From contig CANQCV010000012.1 in NCBI GenBank assembly GCA_947591045.1, forward strand, positions 1-43,674: a stretch of DNA of 43,674 bases. The letters are read 5' to 3'. A program made the translations under genes and the position numbers. The number at the start of each line of letters is the position of its first letter. Position 1 is the stretch's first letter. Origin of the DNA: an uncultured Clostridia bacterium. GTDB taxonomy: Bacteria; Bacillota; Clostridia; TANB77; CAG-508. Of this stretch, positions 19,117 to 28,498 are shown in pieces. The notes under the pieces were generated by a model, which was given only the letters and a program-made list of their open reading frames with translations, ran no database searches and had not been told where the DNA came from.

Positions 19117-19136
19117 TAATAAAGGAGTGAAAAAAA

Positions 19137-20195
19137 TTGATTGTGGACATACTGAAAATTGTTGCACCAGGTACACCTATTAGAAATGGCTTGGAGAACA
19201 TACTAAAGTCAAAAACCGGAGCCCTTATTGTTATCGGAGGAGATACTAAAGAGGTATTAGATTTAGTTGACGGTGGATTTAAAATAGATGTAGAATATAC
19301 TTCGTCAAGGCTATATGAACTTGCTAAAATGGATGGTGCAATAGTACTTAGTTCTGATTTAAAAAAAATTTTGTATGCTAATGCACAACTTATTCCATCT
19401 TCAGATATTTTAACAAATGAAACTGGTACAAGGCACAGAACAGCAGAGCGTACAGCTAAACAAACTGGAGCCCTTGTTATTAGTATTTCTCAAAGAAGAG
19501 GAATAATTACACTATTTAAGGGCAATTTAAGATATGTACTAAAAGACCTAGAGGCAGTAATTTCAAAGGCTAATCAAGCATTACAAACTGTGGAAAAATA
19601 TAAAAAAGTATTTGATAGTAAATTAAATTTATTGAACGAATATGAATTTAATGATATTGTGACATTAGAAAATGTTGTTACAGCAATACAAAGAGCAGAA
19701 ATGGTTATGAAAGTTGCAGATGAAGTAGAAAAAGCAATTAATGAATTAGGAGAAGAGGGTAGACTTCTAGAGATGCAACTAGACGAATCGGTTGGCGATT
19801 TGGAAAAAGAAGAATTATTGATTATTAAAGACTACATAGCACCTGGTAAAAAAAGAGTAGCAGAAAAAGTATTAGATGAAATAAAAAAGATAGAGCATGA
19901 AGATTTAATGAAACCAGAAAAAATTGCTAGACTTCTTGGATATGAAGATTTTGACAATTATGACGAAGTTGGAGTTTATACAAGAGGTTATAGAATATTA
20001 AATAAAATACCAAGAATGCCAGCAAATATTGTAGATAATTTAATAAAATCATTTAAATCGTTCCAACATATTTTAGCAGCGGATATTCCACAACTAGACG
20101 AAGTAGATGGAATAGGTGAAGTAAGAGCAAGAACTATAAAACAAGCATTAAGAAGAATGCAAGAACAATTTGTATTTGATAATTTAATGTTATAA
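19137..20195 (+). CDS. disA: DNA integrity scanning diadenylate cyclase DisA
   Basis: DisA makes c-di-AMP from two ATP and scans DNA for damage before sporulation. The 352-aa protein starts at TTG 19137 after AAAGGAGTGA. The DAC domain carries MDGAIVL and TGTRHRTAERTA (DGA and RHR motifs); a helical spine follows (about 145-290), and the C-terminal HhH DNA-binding domain has EVDGIGEVRARTI. It sits just after radA, and the spacer contains a REP-like repeat. Confidence 0.97.
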   Translation: MIVDILKIVAPGTPIRNGLENILKSKTGALIVIGGDTKEVLDLVDGGFKIDVEYTSSRLYELAKMDGAIVLSSDLKKILYANAQLIPSSDILTNETGTRHRTAERTAKQTGALVISISQRRGIITLFKGNLRYVLKDLEAVISKANQALQTVEKYKKVFDSKLNLLNEYEFNDIVTLENVVTAIQRAEMVMKVADEVEKAINELGEEGRLLEMQLDESVGDLEKEELLIIKDYIAPGKKRVAEKVLDEIKKIEHEDLMKPEKIARLLGYEDFDNYDEVGVYTRGYRILNKIPRMPANIVDNLIKSFKSFQHILAADIPQLDEVDGIGEVRARTIKQALRRMQEQFVFDNLML

Positions 20196-20217
20196 TAAAA
20201 AAGAAAGAGGTAATTTT

Positions 20218-21030
20218 ATGAAAAAGAATATAGTAAGAGTAATTCTAATATTATTAATTATTGCAGTAGTTTTAGGAATAGGATATGTTGTATATGGTAT
20301 ATACAAAAAACTAACATTAGATATTCCTGATCCAATAGCTACAATTGAAGTAGAAGATTTTGGAACAATAAAGGTTAAGTTATATCCAGATAAAGCACCA
20401 AACACAGTTACAAACTTTATTCGTTTAGCTAATAGGGGCTTTTATAATGGTTTAACTTTTCATAGAACAATTCCAGACTTTGTTATCCAAGGAGGAGCAA
20501 AAGGTGGCGATAGTACAGCATCACCTTCTTTAAGTGATATAATGGATAATGTAAAAGAGGACAAGGACTACAATATAGACGGCGAATTTATTGCAAATGG
20601 ATATGAAAAAAATAATCTAAAACATAAAAGAGGAGTTATATCTATGGCAAGGGGCGACTATAGTGCATATGGAGAAACAGCAACAAGGGAAGGATATAAT
20701 TCAGCAGGTTCACAATTCTTTATTGTGACAGATGACAATGAAAGCTTAGATGGACTATATGCAGCGTTTGGAGAAGTAATAGAAGGAATGGATGTAGTAG
20801 ATAAAATAGCAAATGTAGAAGTATATTATAGAGATGGAGATTTAAAAGAGGGAGAAGAAGCTCCAAAAAATGAAGAAGGAGAAAGTATCGCATCAGATAC
20901 ACCAAAAAAACAACCAGTAATTACTAGCATATCTGTAGAAACATATGGATTGGATTATAAATTGCCTAAAACACATGATGTATTTGATGTATATTCATGG
21001 ATGCTACAACAATATTCAGTATCATATTAA
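20218..21030 (+). CDS. Membrane-anchored cyclophilin-type peptidyl-prolyl isomerase
   Basis: AAGAGGTAA precedes ATG 20218. The 270-aa product has an N-terminal signal/anchor helix (about 5-25) and a cyclophilin domain with FGTIKVKLYPDKAPNTV, FHRTIPDFVIQGG, GSQFFIVT and GLYAAFGEV. Some insert loops are longer than in small cyclophilins. Location outside the membrane and help in folding exported proteins are inferred. It directly precedes a pilin-like gene but has its own unit: a promoter lies between them. Confidence 0.93.
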   Translation: MKKNIVRVILILLIIAVVLGIGYVVYGIYKKLTLDIPDPIATIEVEDFGTIKVKLYPDKAPNTVTNFIRLANRGFYNGLTFHRTIPDFVIQGGAKGGDSTASPSLSDIMDNVKEDKDYNIDGEFIANGYEKNNLKHKRGVISMARGDYSAYGETATREGYNSAGSQFFIVTDDNESLDGLYAAFGEVIEGMDVVDKIANVEVYYRDGDLKEGEEAPKNEEGESIASDTPKKQPVITSISVETYGLDYKLPKTHDVFDVYSWMLQQYSVSY

Positions 21031-21064
21031 AATATTACATTTGTATTACAAATAAAGAAAAATA

Positions 21065-21093
21065 TTGACTAATAAGTAAAAAATATATATACT
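21065..21093 (+). promoter_or_regulatory. Predicted promoter of leader 2 / pilin-like gene 2
   Basis: TTGACT (21065-21070) and TATACT (21088-21093) are spaced by 17 bases. Transcription would begin near 21100, before the leader ORF, microsatellite and hairpin. Confidence 0.7.
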
Positions 21094-21134
21094 ATGAATA
21101 TATAATAACCAAAGAAAAAAGGGAAGTGTCACAA

Positions 21135-21260
21135 ATGATAGAACATGTAAGCCTTGGGGCTGTACACACACACACACACACACACGGGTATTTTATAGAA
21201 ATAAAAGAGGGTATAAAAGATACCTTTATTTGTGATAGATTAGACAGACTATTTATGTAA
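21135..21260 (+). CDS. 41-aa leader peptide with (AC)11-encoded His-Thr repeat
   Basis: ATG 21135 lies 8 bases after GGGAAG (21121-21126). Ten residues lead into HTHTHTH encoded by the microsatellite, followed by exactly 24 residues ending DRLFM and TAA 21258-21260. The other two frames after the repeat stop at TAG within five codons or at TGA just before the hairpin, so only this frame reaches it. The 24-residue tail aligns with leader 1 despite an unrelated dipeptide repeat. The stop codon lies in the loop of the 21242-21277 hairpin. Gain or loss of one AC unit would shift the frame. Translation is inferred. Confidence 0.6.
   Translation: MIEHVSLGAVHTHTHTHGYFIEIKEGIKDTFICDRLDRLFM
21164..21185. 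repeat. (AC)11 dinucleotide microsatellite
   Basis: Eleven perfect AC units lie within the leader ORF, encoding alternating His and Thr. Confidence 0.97.
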
Positions 21261-21281
21261 AAATAAATGGGCTGTCTTTTT
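21242..21281 (+). promoter_or_regulatory. Terminator-like attenuator hairpin in leader 2
   Basis: AGACAG (21242-21247) pairs with CTGTCT (21272-21277), then TTTT. It has the same length and almost the same sequence as 81-116. It is preceded by a GGTAT/ATACC stem (around 21209-21224) and followed by a TGCATGT/ACATGCA hairpin (21281-21301). The leader stop codon TAA is in the loop. Confidence 0.6.
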
Positions 21282-21333
21282 GCATGTGTTTATTACATGC
21301 AAACAAAATAAAATTAAAAAAGGGGAGTTTTAA

Positions 21334-24048
21334 ATGAGAAAAGAGAAAGGAATAACACTACTAGCACTTGTTGTTACAATAGTAATATTAATAATACTAG
21401 CAACGGTAAGTATAAATATAGTGTCAAAAGATGGAGGGGTACTTACTAAAGCAGAGCAAGCAAAATATGTATATGAAATGTCAGAAGTACAACAAAGAAT
21501 TGACATGGCATTGTTAGAAGTAAAAACAAAAAATAAAGGAAAAGCACCAGTAGATAAATTCATAGAGCATTTAAAAGAAAGAGAAATAATAGAACCAGAT
21601 AGTGTAGTAGAAAATTCAGATGGAAGTATAGAAGCAACAACCCCAGATGGATGGGTAGTAAAAATAGAGAAAGAAGAAGATGGAAAGTATGTTAAAAGTG
21701 CAGAAATAGAAGGAAAAACAAACAACTTATCAGTAAAAATAACGAGCATACAACTAATACCAACAACACATGATATAACAGTAAAGGTAACGGCATCAAG
21801 AGGAGAAAAGGCAAAATATAGCTATTACTATAAACAAGGAGCGATAACAGACGAAGAAAAAGGCCTAAGTGGAGACGAATTAGTAAAAAATCATGGTTGG
21901 ATAAGAGCAGAAGAAAAGACAGATAGTCTAGAAGTAACAATAGGAGATAATATCGAGCAGGCAAAACAATATACAGTAATGGTAGAGGCAATAGAGGAAA
22001 ATGTAGTAAAGGCAAGAGGCTATGCAACAGCAAGTACAACAGATGTACCAATAGCAACAGGGGCAATAACATTTGGAGAGTTAAGTTGGGAAAGTGGTTT
22101 AGCAAAAGTAACTGTAAGCAAGACAACAGAAGAATATTATTTACAATATCAAATAGTAAATCAAGGAGAAATGCCAGTAGATTCAGAGTGGAAAACACTA
22201 CCAGACAAAACGACAAATGAAGTAGAAGTAAAAGATATAGATTTAGGGAAAACAGTAGTGGCAAGATTATGGGATGGCTACAAAGGAGGAGCAAGTATAT
22301 CGTCAATAGAAGTAAAAGATGAGATAGCACCACAACTAGAAATAACAAAAACAGAATCAACAACAAATAGTATAACAGTAACAATACTTGCAACAGATGC
22401 AGAGTCAGGAATGGGAGAAAGTCCAACATATAAATTCTATATAAAAGAAAAAGATGGAGAATATGGAAATGCACAAGAAGATACAAAATTAAGTCATACA
22501 TTTGAAGGACTAAATCAAGAAACAGAATATATAGTAAAAGTAGAAGTATCAGATAGAGCAGGAAATGTACAGACAAAAGAGAAGCTAGACGCAATAAAAA
22601 CAGAAACAATACCAGATGCAGGAGACGGAAAAACAACAGGAGCAATAACATTTGGAGACTTAAGCTGGCCAAATAAGAAAGCAAGTGTATCAATAACAAA
22701 AAATACAACAGAATATCAATTACAATGGAAGAAAGTAACAACAGGAACTAAGGCAGAAGACATAGGAGAAAGTGGATGGACATTAATAAGTAATAAGGAA
22801 ACAAATACAACAACTGCAACAGATATAGACCTAAACGAAACAGTAGTAGCAAGATTATGGGATGGAAGGCAAGGAGGAAAAATAGCGTCAATAGATATAA
22901 AAGATGGAGTAAATCCAAGTGCAACGATAAACTTAAATGGAAAAACAACTATAAATGAAGGAGAGGCAATAAATGCAACAGTAACACACAGTGATGGAGA
23001 GAGTGGAATAAATATAGGTAAATGTAAATGGATATTAAATACACAAAGCACAGAATTAGGAACAGCAGATGATAGTTATACAGGCACATTTACAAAAGAG
23101 AGTGAAAGCTTAACACCTACAATATCAAAAGAAGGAACATATTATTTACATGTACTAAGCGTAGATAGAACAGGAACAAATAAAAAAGAAACAATATCAG
23201 GAGCAATAACAGTAAAAAAACCTAGTGCTACATTAGCAGAACTTGTAAAGAGTGGAAAAGTTAAAGCAGGAGACTATATAGCATATAGTCCAGGTACAGG
23301 CACAAGTACAAGTAATGGAACATTTACAGTTTCACAAACTTTAACAGGATATAATCAAGATTTTAGTGGTGATGTTAAATCATATACTGGAGCATGGAGA
23401 GTATTAAGTATAGATAGTACCAAAACACCACCAGTAATTGAAATAGTTAGTGTGGATAATGTTGAAGACAGATTTCCACTAGGAACAAAAACAGGATATA
23501 ATGGAGCTGTAGAAGCACTAAATAGTTTCTGCTCACATTATGTAAATCCTTCATGGGCATTAAGTGCAAGAAGTGTTGGAAGTAACCCAGATAATGTTAA
23601 TGGAACTACTACAAACTATGCTTATACTGGAACAGATTCTTATATCAAGAGTAATGCAACAGGATATAAAGCATCAGATAATAATTATTTAATAGACCAG
23701 AAAAAACTTCAAGCAATAGATGAAATATCAAAAGGATATGGATTCTGGTATGCGTCTAGAGGTGTTTATGAGTTTAACCAACCACTTGACTCATGGCAAA
23801 CTACGGATGCTGGAATAGCTTTCACTGTCTATTATGAAAAGGGTAAATATGATCCTCTCTTCAGTATAGACTTGTTAAACTATCGCGTATGTCTAGAGCG
23901 TATATCTAGTGTTTGGAAATCAATAGATCAGGGAGCAGGCTATCATGGCGTTCGTCCAGTTGTAAAACTAAAATCAGATATTTTAATAGATTTATCAAAT
24001 GCATCAAAAAGCGGAAGTTCAGCAGATAATGCATGGGTAATTAAATAA
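21334..24048 (+). CDS. Large pilin-like surface protein with repeated beta domains
   Basis: AGGGGAG precedes ATG 21334. The 904-aa protein has a prepilin-like head (MRKEKG6-ITLLALVVTIVILIILATV). Fibronectin-like beta domains follow, with a duplicated unit: TGAITFGELSW...VVARLWDG near 245-325 and TGAITFGDLSW...VVARLWDG near 430-515. Bacterial Ig-like domains run to about 630. The C-terminal module has AWRVLSID, SARSVGSNPDN, GFWYASRG and GVRPVVKLKSDI, a lectin-like end common in clostridial pilin-like proteins. The last 80 codons have higher GC (about 43%) and codons such as CGC and CGT, so this end may also be diversified. Adhesion or surface display is inferred. A strong terminator follows. 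Confidence 0.8.
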   Translation: MRKEKGITLLALVVTIVILIILATVSINIVSKDGGVLTKAEQAKYVYEMSEVQQRIDMALLEVKTKNKGKAPVDKFIEHLKEREIIEPDSVVENSDGSIEATTPDGWVVKIEKEEDGKYVKSAEIEGKTNNLSVKITSIQLIPTTHDITVKVTASRGEKAKYSYYYKQGAITDEEKGLSGDELVKNHGWIRAEEKTDSLEVTIGDNIEQAKQYTVMVEAIEENVVKARGYATASTTDVPIATGAITFGELSWESGLAKVTVSKTTEEYYLQYQIVNQGEMPVDSEWKTLPDKTTNEVEVKDIDLGKTVVARLWDGYKGGASISSIEVKDEIAPQLEITKTESTTNSITVTILATDAESGMGESPTYKFYIKEKDGEYGNAQEDTKLSHTFEGLNQETEYIVKVEVSDRAGNVQTKEKLDAIKTETIPDAGDGKTTGAITFGDLSWPNKKASVSITKNTTEYQLQWKKVTTGTKAEDIGESGWTLISNKETNTTTATDIDLNETVVARLWDGRQGGKIASIDIKDGVNPSATINLNGKTTINEGEAINATVTHSDGESGINIGKCKWILNTQSTELGTADDSYTGTFTKESESLTPTISKEGTYYLHVLSVDRTGTNKKETISGAITVKKPSATLAELVKSGKVKAGDYIAYSPGTGTSTSNGTFTVSQTLTGYNQDFSGDVKSYTGAWRVLSIDSTKTPPVIEIVSVDNVEDRFPLGTKTGYNGAVEALNSFCSHYVNPSWALSARSVGSNPDNVNGTTTNYAYTGTDSYIKSNATGYKASDNNYLIDQKKLQAIDEISKGYGFWYASRGVYEFNQPLDSWQTTDAGIAFTVYYEKGKYDPLFSIDLLNYRVCLERISSVWKSIDQGAGYHGVRPVVKLKSDILIDLSNASKSGSSADNAWVIK
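23735..23975 (+). other. Possible DGR-type variable C-terminus in pilin-like gene 2
   Basis: GC is about 43% in parts of this segment, against about 35% upstream, with CGC, CGT and CTC codons. It encodes the FWYASR to GVRPVV part of a lectin-like fold. The signal is weaker than in genes 1 and 3. Confidence 0.35.
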
Positions 24049-24061
24049 ATACCTTAACAAG

Positions 24062-24111
24062 CAAGCACCAGTTAGAATAAAAACTAACTGGTGCTTGTTA
24101 TATATTTCTTT
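24062..24111. terminator. Bidirectional terminator between pilin-like gene 2 and mutS2
   Basis: CAAGCACCAGTTAG pairs with CTAACTGGTGCTTG (24084-24097), with T-rich DNA on both sides. It serves the convergent genes. Confidence 0.85.
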
Positions 24112-26369
24112 ATTTTAATTCTACTACTGTAACTCCCATTTCTCCTTCTCCATATGTGCCTATACGAAATGATTTTACATGTGAGTTTGTTTTTAAGTAT
24201 GCATGTACGCCTTGTCTTAATTTACCTGTTCCTTTGCCGTGTACTATGCGAATAGGCGACAGTTTTGCAATTACGCAATCATCTATATATTTATCGATTA
24301 AGAAAGTAGCCTCATCTACATTTAAACCAATTACATTAATTTCAGGAGAAACTTGTTTTGACTTATATTCTTCTCCTCTTTCAAATTTTATATTCCCATT
24401 TTTATTAGAATCTAATTTAGTGTTTTTCATTCTTTCTTTGGAATTTAAGCTTTTAAGTACTTCCAGATTAAGTTTATTTGTTCCTCCACTTTTTTCAATA
24501 TCTTGTAATTTATCATTTAACTTATTGCGAAGTCGATTTGCATCTTTTAAGCTATTACTTTCATAATCTTTTTCTATTCTATCTAGTTTTTTTATAATAT
24601 CATTTACTTCTTCTTTTGCAGAAAGTACAATATTTCTTGCCTCAATTTTAGCTTTTTCTATTGCTTCATTTTCACGCCTTTTTACATCTTCATTTTCTTT
24701 TTCTAAAGATTTGCGCAAAAGTTCTATTTGATTTGAGTTTTTTTGTATTTTTTCTTTTTCTTGTTCGATTTTAATTTTATCATCATAAATATTTTTCATT
24801 AATTCTTCTATGCTAACATGTTCTTCTTTCATTAAGGTCATAGCTTGTTCTAATATTTCAGACTTTAGACCAAGTCTTTTACTAATTGAAAAGGCATTAC
24901 TTTTTCCGGGTATTCCAATTAAAAGTTTATATGTTGGCTTAAGATTTTCTACATCAAAACCACAGCTTGCATTTTCGAAACCGTCTGTTACTAAGCAATA
25001 ATTTTTTAATTCTTGATAGTGAGTGGTAGAAACTACGGTTGCTCCTAAATTATAGAAATATTGTAATATGCTGATAGCTAAATTTGCACCTTCTATTGGA
25101 TCTGTTCCAGAACCAAGCTCATCAAGTAATATTAAGCTCCTGCTTGTAGATACATTTGTTATTTCTATAATATTTGACATATGAGATGAAAATGTACTAA
25201 GTGATTCTAATATGCTTTGCTCATCTCCAATATCAGCAAATATATTATCAAATACATAAATAGAACTATTTTCATTACAAGGTATAAATATCCCTGAATA
25301 TGCCATAAGTAAACTAAGTCCAACTGTTTTTAAGGTAACTGTTTTTCCTCCAGTATTTGGACCTGTAATTATTAAACTTGTGTAATTTTCTCCTATAGAA
25401 AAATCAATAGGAACAACTACAGATTTATCGATTAAAGGATGACGAGCCTTTTTTAAAAGAATAGTTTTATCTTCATTAATTATTGGAAAAGTACCTTCTA
25501 TTTGCATTGAATAGCTTGCTTTTGCAAAAATTAGGTCAAGTTTTCCTATTATTTCTATATTTTCCTTTATATTACTTACATATTCATATAGCATGTAAGA
25601 TAAATCTTGTAAAATCTTTTCTATTTCTATAGATTCTTCTGCTTTTAGGCTTGAAATTTTATTGTTCATTTCAAATATTGATATAGGTTCTATAAATACT
25701 GTAGAACCGCTACTTGAAATATCATGTATAAAACCTTTTACTTCACTTTTATATTCATCTTTTATTGGAATTACAAAACGACCATTTCTGATAGTTATAA
25801 TTGATTCCATAATATATTTTGAATATGTGCTAGAGTGAATAAGCGAGTTTAATTTATCACGAATGTCTTGCTCTAGTTTTTGCATTTGTCTTCTTATAGA
25901 TGAAAGCTTGGGAGAGGCTTTATCTGAAATGGTATTTTCATCTATTATTACATTAGAAATTTTTTCTTCTATTGCTTTATTTGTGTAAAGTAAAGAAAAA
26001 TATTCAGATAAAATAGGGAAGTCTGATGTATTTAAAGTTTCATCTAAAGAAAAATATTCTTTTAATTGTCTTGATAGTTTTAGTATACTATTAATTTCTA
26101 ATAATGCCTTTATAGATAGAGTAGAATTGCTTTCTAATGCTTTTAGCCATAGAGTAATATCTGGAATTTCAGACAAAGGAATATTGGATTTTCTAACAAT
26201 TAAGTTAAATGCTTCTTGGGTTTGACAAAGTAAATGTATTACATATTCTTTATCAAAAGAGGGCAAAACTAAATCTCCGATTTTCCTTGCCTATATATGT
26301 TTTGCAATAACTTTTTAAAATATCAATTATTTTATAGTATTCTAAAGTACCTAGATATTTGGTGTTCAT
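24110..26369 (-). CDS. mutS2: MutS2 endonuclease/ribosome-collision protein, with in-phase CGGA +1 shift
   Basis: MutS2 carries a MutS ATPase and a C-terminal Smr nuclease domain; roles in suppressing recombination and splitting collided ribosomes are known. ATG 26369 follows CGGAGG on the minus strand. After 30 codons the frame meets CGG-A; skipping the C (G26279 on the plus strand) joins to the frame running to 24110, for 752 aa. Walker A GPNTGGKTVTLKT, LDELGSGTDP, a coiled coil (about residues 530-640) and Smr with HGKGTGKLRQGVH are visible. Without the shift, only a 36-residue peptide or an N-terminally cut protein from an unlikely TTG start would be made. Confidence 0.93.
26276..26279 (-). 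other. CGGA site in mutS2 (minus strand)
   Basis: On the minus strand CGG is 26279-26277 and A is 26276, in codon phase after AAT. Dropping the C gives GGA then GAT, TTA, joining YIGKEN to GDLVLPSFDKE. This is the only case on the minus strand, and the extra base is still a C on the coding strand. Confidence 0.7.
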
Positions 26370-26464
26370 AATAGCCTCCGAATAATTATAATAACATATA
26401 GTATACCACAAAAATTTGATTTTTAATAGTAGGAAAATTTTAGCCCAAAAATTCAAAAAAATGC

Positions 26465-26493
26465 TTGCAATTGGAAAAAATATGAAGTATAAT
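26465..26493 (+). promoter_or_regulatory. Predicted promoter of the rimP-nusA-infB operon
   Basis: TTGCAA (26465-26470) and TATAAT (26488-26493) are spaced by exactly 17 bases. Confidence 0.75.
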
Positions 26494-26517
26494 TATAAAA
26501 GCATAATAATTTAAGGT

Positions 26518-26546
26518 AGAAGAGTGGAATCAAGTTCCACTCTTCT
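26518..26546 (+). promoter_or_regulatory. Leader hairpin upstream of rimP
   Basis: AGAAGAGTGGAA and TTCCACTCTTCT form a perfect 12-bp stem with a five-base loop in the 5' leader. No T-run follows, so it is not a normal terminator. A regulatory or mRNA-stabilising role is inferred; nusA operon leaders are often structured. Confidence 0.6.
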
Positions 26547-26566
26547 GTATGTAAATAGAGGTATAT

Positions 26567-27037
26567 ATGGCAAGTATAGAAGAAAAAGTAGAAAATTTAA
26601 TTCAAAAACCGATTGAAAATTTAGGATATAGTCTATATGATGTTCAATATGTAAAAGAAGGACAAAATTATTTCTTGCGTGTTTTTATTGAAAAGGCAGA
26701 GGGAAGTATTGATTTAGACGATTGTGAAAAAGTAAACAACGAAATAAATGATATTTTAGATACAGCAGATTATATTAAAGATCAATATTTTTTAGAGGTA
26801 TCATCTACAGGAGTAGAAAAAGTTCTACGAAAGGATAGACATTTGCAGTCAAATATAGGGACTAAAATAGAAGTAAAACTATTTAAGCCAATAAATAAAG
26901 CAAAAGAGCTTATAGGTATACTAAATGGTTTTAATGAAAATGAAATTACATTAATTTTAGAAGATGGAAATTCTGTTACAATACAAAGAAAAGATATATC
27001 ACTAATAAAAACGGTTTTTGATTGGGATAACATATAA
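26567..27037 (+). CDS. rimP: Ribosome maturation factor RimP
   Basis: RimP assists 30S subunit assembly. The 156-aa protein shows GYSLYDVQYVKEG, LRVFIEKAEGSIDLDDCE, YFLEVSSTGVEKVL (family signature VSSPGxxRPL-like) and a C-terminal SH3-like part. ATG 26567 follows AGAGGT. It is the first gene of the operon, with nusA next. Confidence 0.95.
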   Translation: MASIEEKVENLIQKPIENLGYSLYDVQYVKEGQNYFLRVFIEKAEGSIDLDDCEKVNNEINDILDTADYIKDQYFLEVSSTGVEKVLRKDRHLQSNIGTKIEVKLFKPINKAKELIGILNGFNENEITLILEDGNSVTIQRKDISLIKTVFDWDNI

Positions 27038-27053
27038 AGGAGGAATGGAAGAA

Positions 27054-28196
27054 ATGAAGAGAAAAGTAGAAAAGAAAGTAGGACCTGCTATTGATAGTAC
27101 AGAGCTAATAATGGCAATGGAAGAACTTGAAAAAGAAAAAGGCATTAATAAAGAGTATTTGCTAGAGTCAATACAAACAGCCCTTGTAAGTGCATATAAA
27201 AAGAATTTTGATTCAGTTGAAAATGTTAAAATAACAATGGATAAAGAAACTGGAGAGATTCATGTATATGCAGAAAAGGATATTGTAGAAAAGCCAGAAG
27301 AGATAGAAAATGACAAATTACAAATTTCTTTGGAAGATGCAAGAAAAATTAACAAGAAATTGCAAGTAGGAGATAAAGCAAGTATTGAGATTGTTCCAAA
27401 AAATTTTGGTAGAATTGCAGCAGGTACTGCAAAACAAGTAATTATACAAAAAATAAGAGAGGCATCAAGAGACTTTTTATTTAATGAATTCCATGAGAGA
27501 AAAGGTGAAATTGTTTCTGGAATTGTACAAAAAGCAGATGGTGGAGTTGTAGTTTTAGATCTAGGTAAATTAGAGGGAATTATGCCTGTAAAAGAACAAG
27601 TCCCTACAGAAAAGTACAAAGTAAATGACAAAATAAGAGCATATGTTTTAGATGTAGAAAAAGGAGCAAAAGGTGCACCACAAGTTATAGTTTCAAGAGC
27701 TCATCCAGGTTTTGTTAGAAAATTATTTGAACTTGAAATTCCAGAGATTTATGAAGGTGTTATTGAAATAAAGAGTGTTTCAAGAGATGCAGGTAGCAGA
27801 AGTAAAGTCGCTGTATATTCTCCTAATGAGAATATTGACCCAGTAGGCTCTTGTGTAGGACAAAAAGGAATTCGTATTCAAAACATTATTAATGAACTTC
27901 ATGGAGAAAAAATTGATGTTATAGAATGGTCTGAAGATCCAGCTATATACATTTCTGCAGCACTTCTTCCAGCACAAGTTATGGCGGTAGATGTTAAAGA
28001 AGACGAAAAATTTGCACAGGTTATTGTTCAAGACGACCAATTATCTTTAGCTATAGGAAAGTCTGGACAAAATGCAAGACTTGCAGCAAGGTTAACGAAT
28101 TGGAATGTAATTGACATTAAGAGTGAATCACAATTTAGACAAATGTTAGAAAAAGCAAACGAAGATACAGAAGAAAAGAAAGAAAATGAAGAATAA
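27054..28196 (+). CDS. nusA: Transcription termination/antitermination factor NusA
   Basis: ATG 27054 is preferred because AAAGGAGG (27037-27044) lies 9 bases before it; ATG 27045 would be too close. The roughly 380-aa protein has the RNAP-binding N-domain (LLESIQTALVSAYKK), an S1 domain (GEIVSGIVQKADGGVVV) and two KH domains (DPVGSCVGQKGIRIQNI and SLAIGKSGQNARLAARLTNW). It modulates pausing and termination. Confidence 0.97.
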   Translation: MKRKVEKKVGPAIDSTELIMAMEELEKEKGINKEYLLESIQTALVSAYKKNFDSVENVKITMDKETGEIHVYAEKDIVEKPEEIENDKLQISLEDARKINKKLQVGDKASIEIVPKNFGRIAAGTAKQVIIQKIREASRDFLFNEFHERKGEIVSGIVQKADGGVVVLDLGKLEGIMPVKEQVPTEKYKVNDKIRAYVLDVEKGAKGAPQVIVSRAHPGFVRKLFELEIPEIYEGVIEIKSVSRDAGSRSKVAVYSPNENIDPVGSCVGQKGIRIQNIINELHGEKIDVIEWSEDPAIYISAALLPAQVMAVDVKEDEKFAQVIVQDDQLSLAIGKSGQNARLAARLTNWNVIDIKSESQFRQMLEKANEDTEEKKENEE

Positions 28197-28237
28197 TATA
28201 TAAGACAAGTCGAATAAAATAAAAGGAGAGTTGAAGT

Positions 28238-28498
28238 TTGAAAAGTTTACCACAAAGGACTTGCATAGGTTGTAATACAAAAAAAGATAAAAATGAATTT
28301 ATTAGAATTGTAAAAGACAAAATGGGTAATCTTTATATAGATAGAACCGGAAAAGCAAGTGGCAGAGGAGCCTATATGTGTGATAACATAGAGTGTTTAG
28401 AAAAAGCTATTAAATCTAAAAAAATAGAAAAAGCATTTCAAATGAAAGTAGAAGATAAAATTTATGAAGATTTAAGAGGTGTAATCATTGACAAGTAA
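28238..28498 (+). CDS. ylxR: YlxR/RnpM-family RNA-binding protein
   Basis: TTG 28238 follows AAGGAGAG. The 86-aa protein has RTCIGCNTKKDKNEFIRIV and GRGAYMCDNIECLEKAI, the family hallmarks; YlxR (RnpM) has been linked to RNase P modulation. Its end overlaps the TTG start of ylxQ. Confidence 0.93.
   Translation: MKSLPQRTCIGCNTKKDKNEFIRIVKDKMGNLYIDRTGKASGRGAYMCDNIECLEKAIKSKKIEKAFQMKVEDKIYEDLRGVIIDK

Noticed and set aside
21692..22741. 349-aa minus-strand ORF very rich in Leu
   Set aside because: It is an antisense shadow of the repetitive Thr/Glu/Lys codons of pilin-like gene 2, with no ribosome site or family motif. The same holds for similar Leu/Phe-rich minus frames elsewhere.
26253..26456. 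A separate 67-aa minus-strand gene upstream of mutS2
   Set aside because: Only its inner ATG 26369 has a ribosome site, and from there it is the MutS2 N-terminus.
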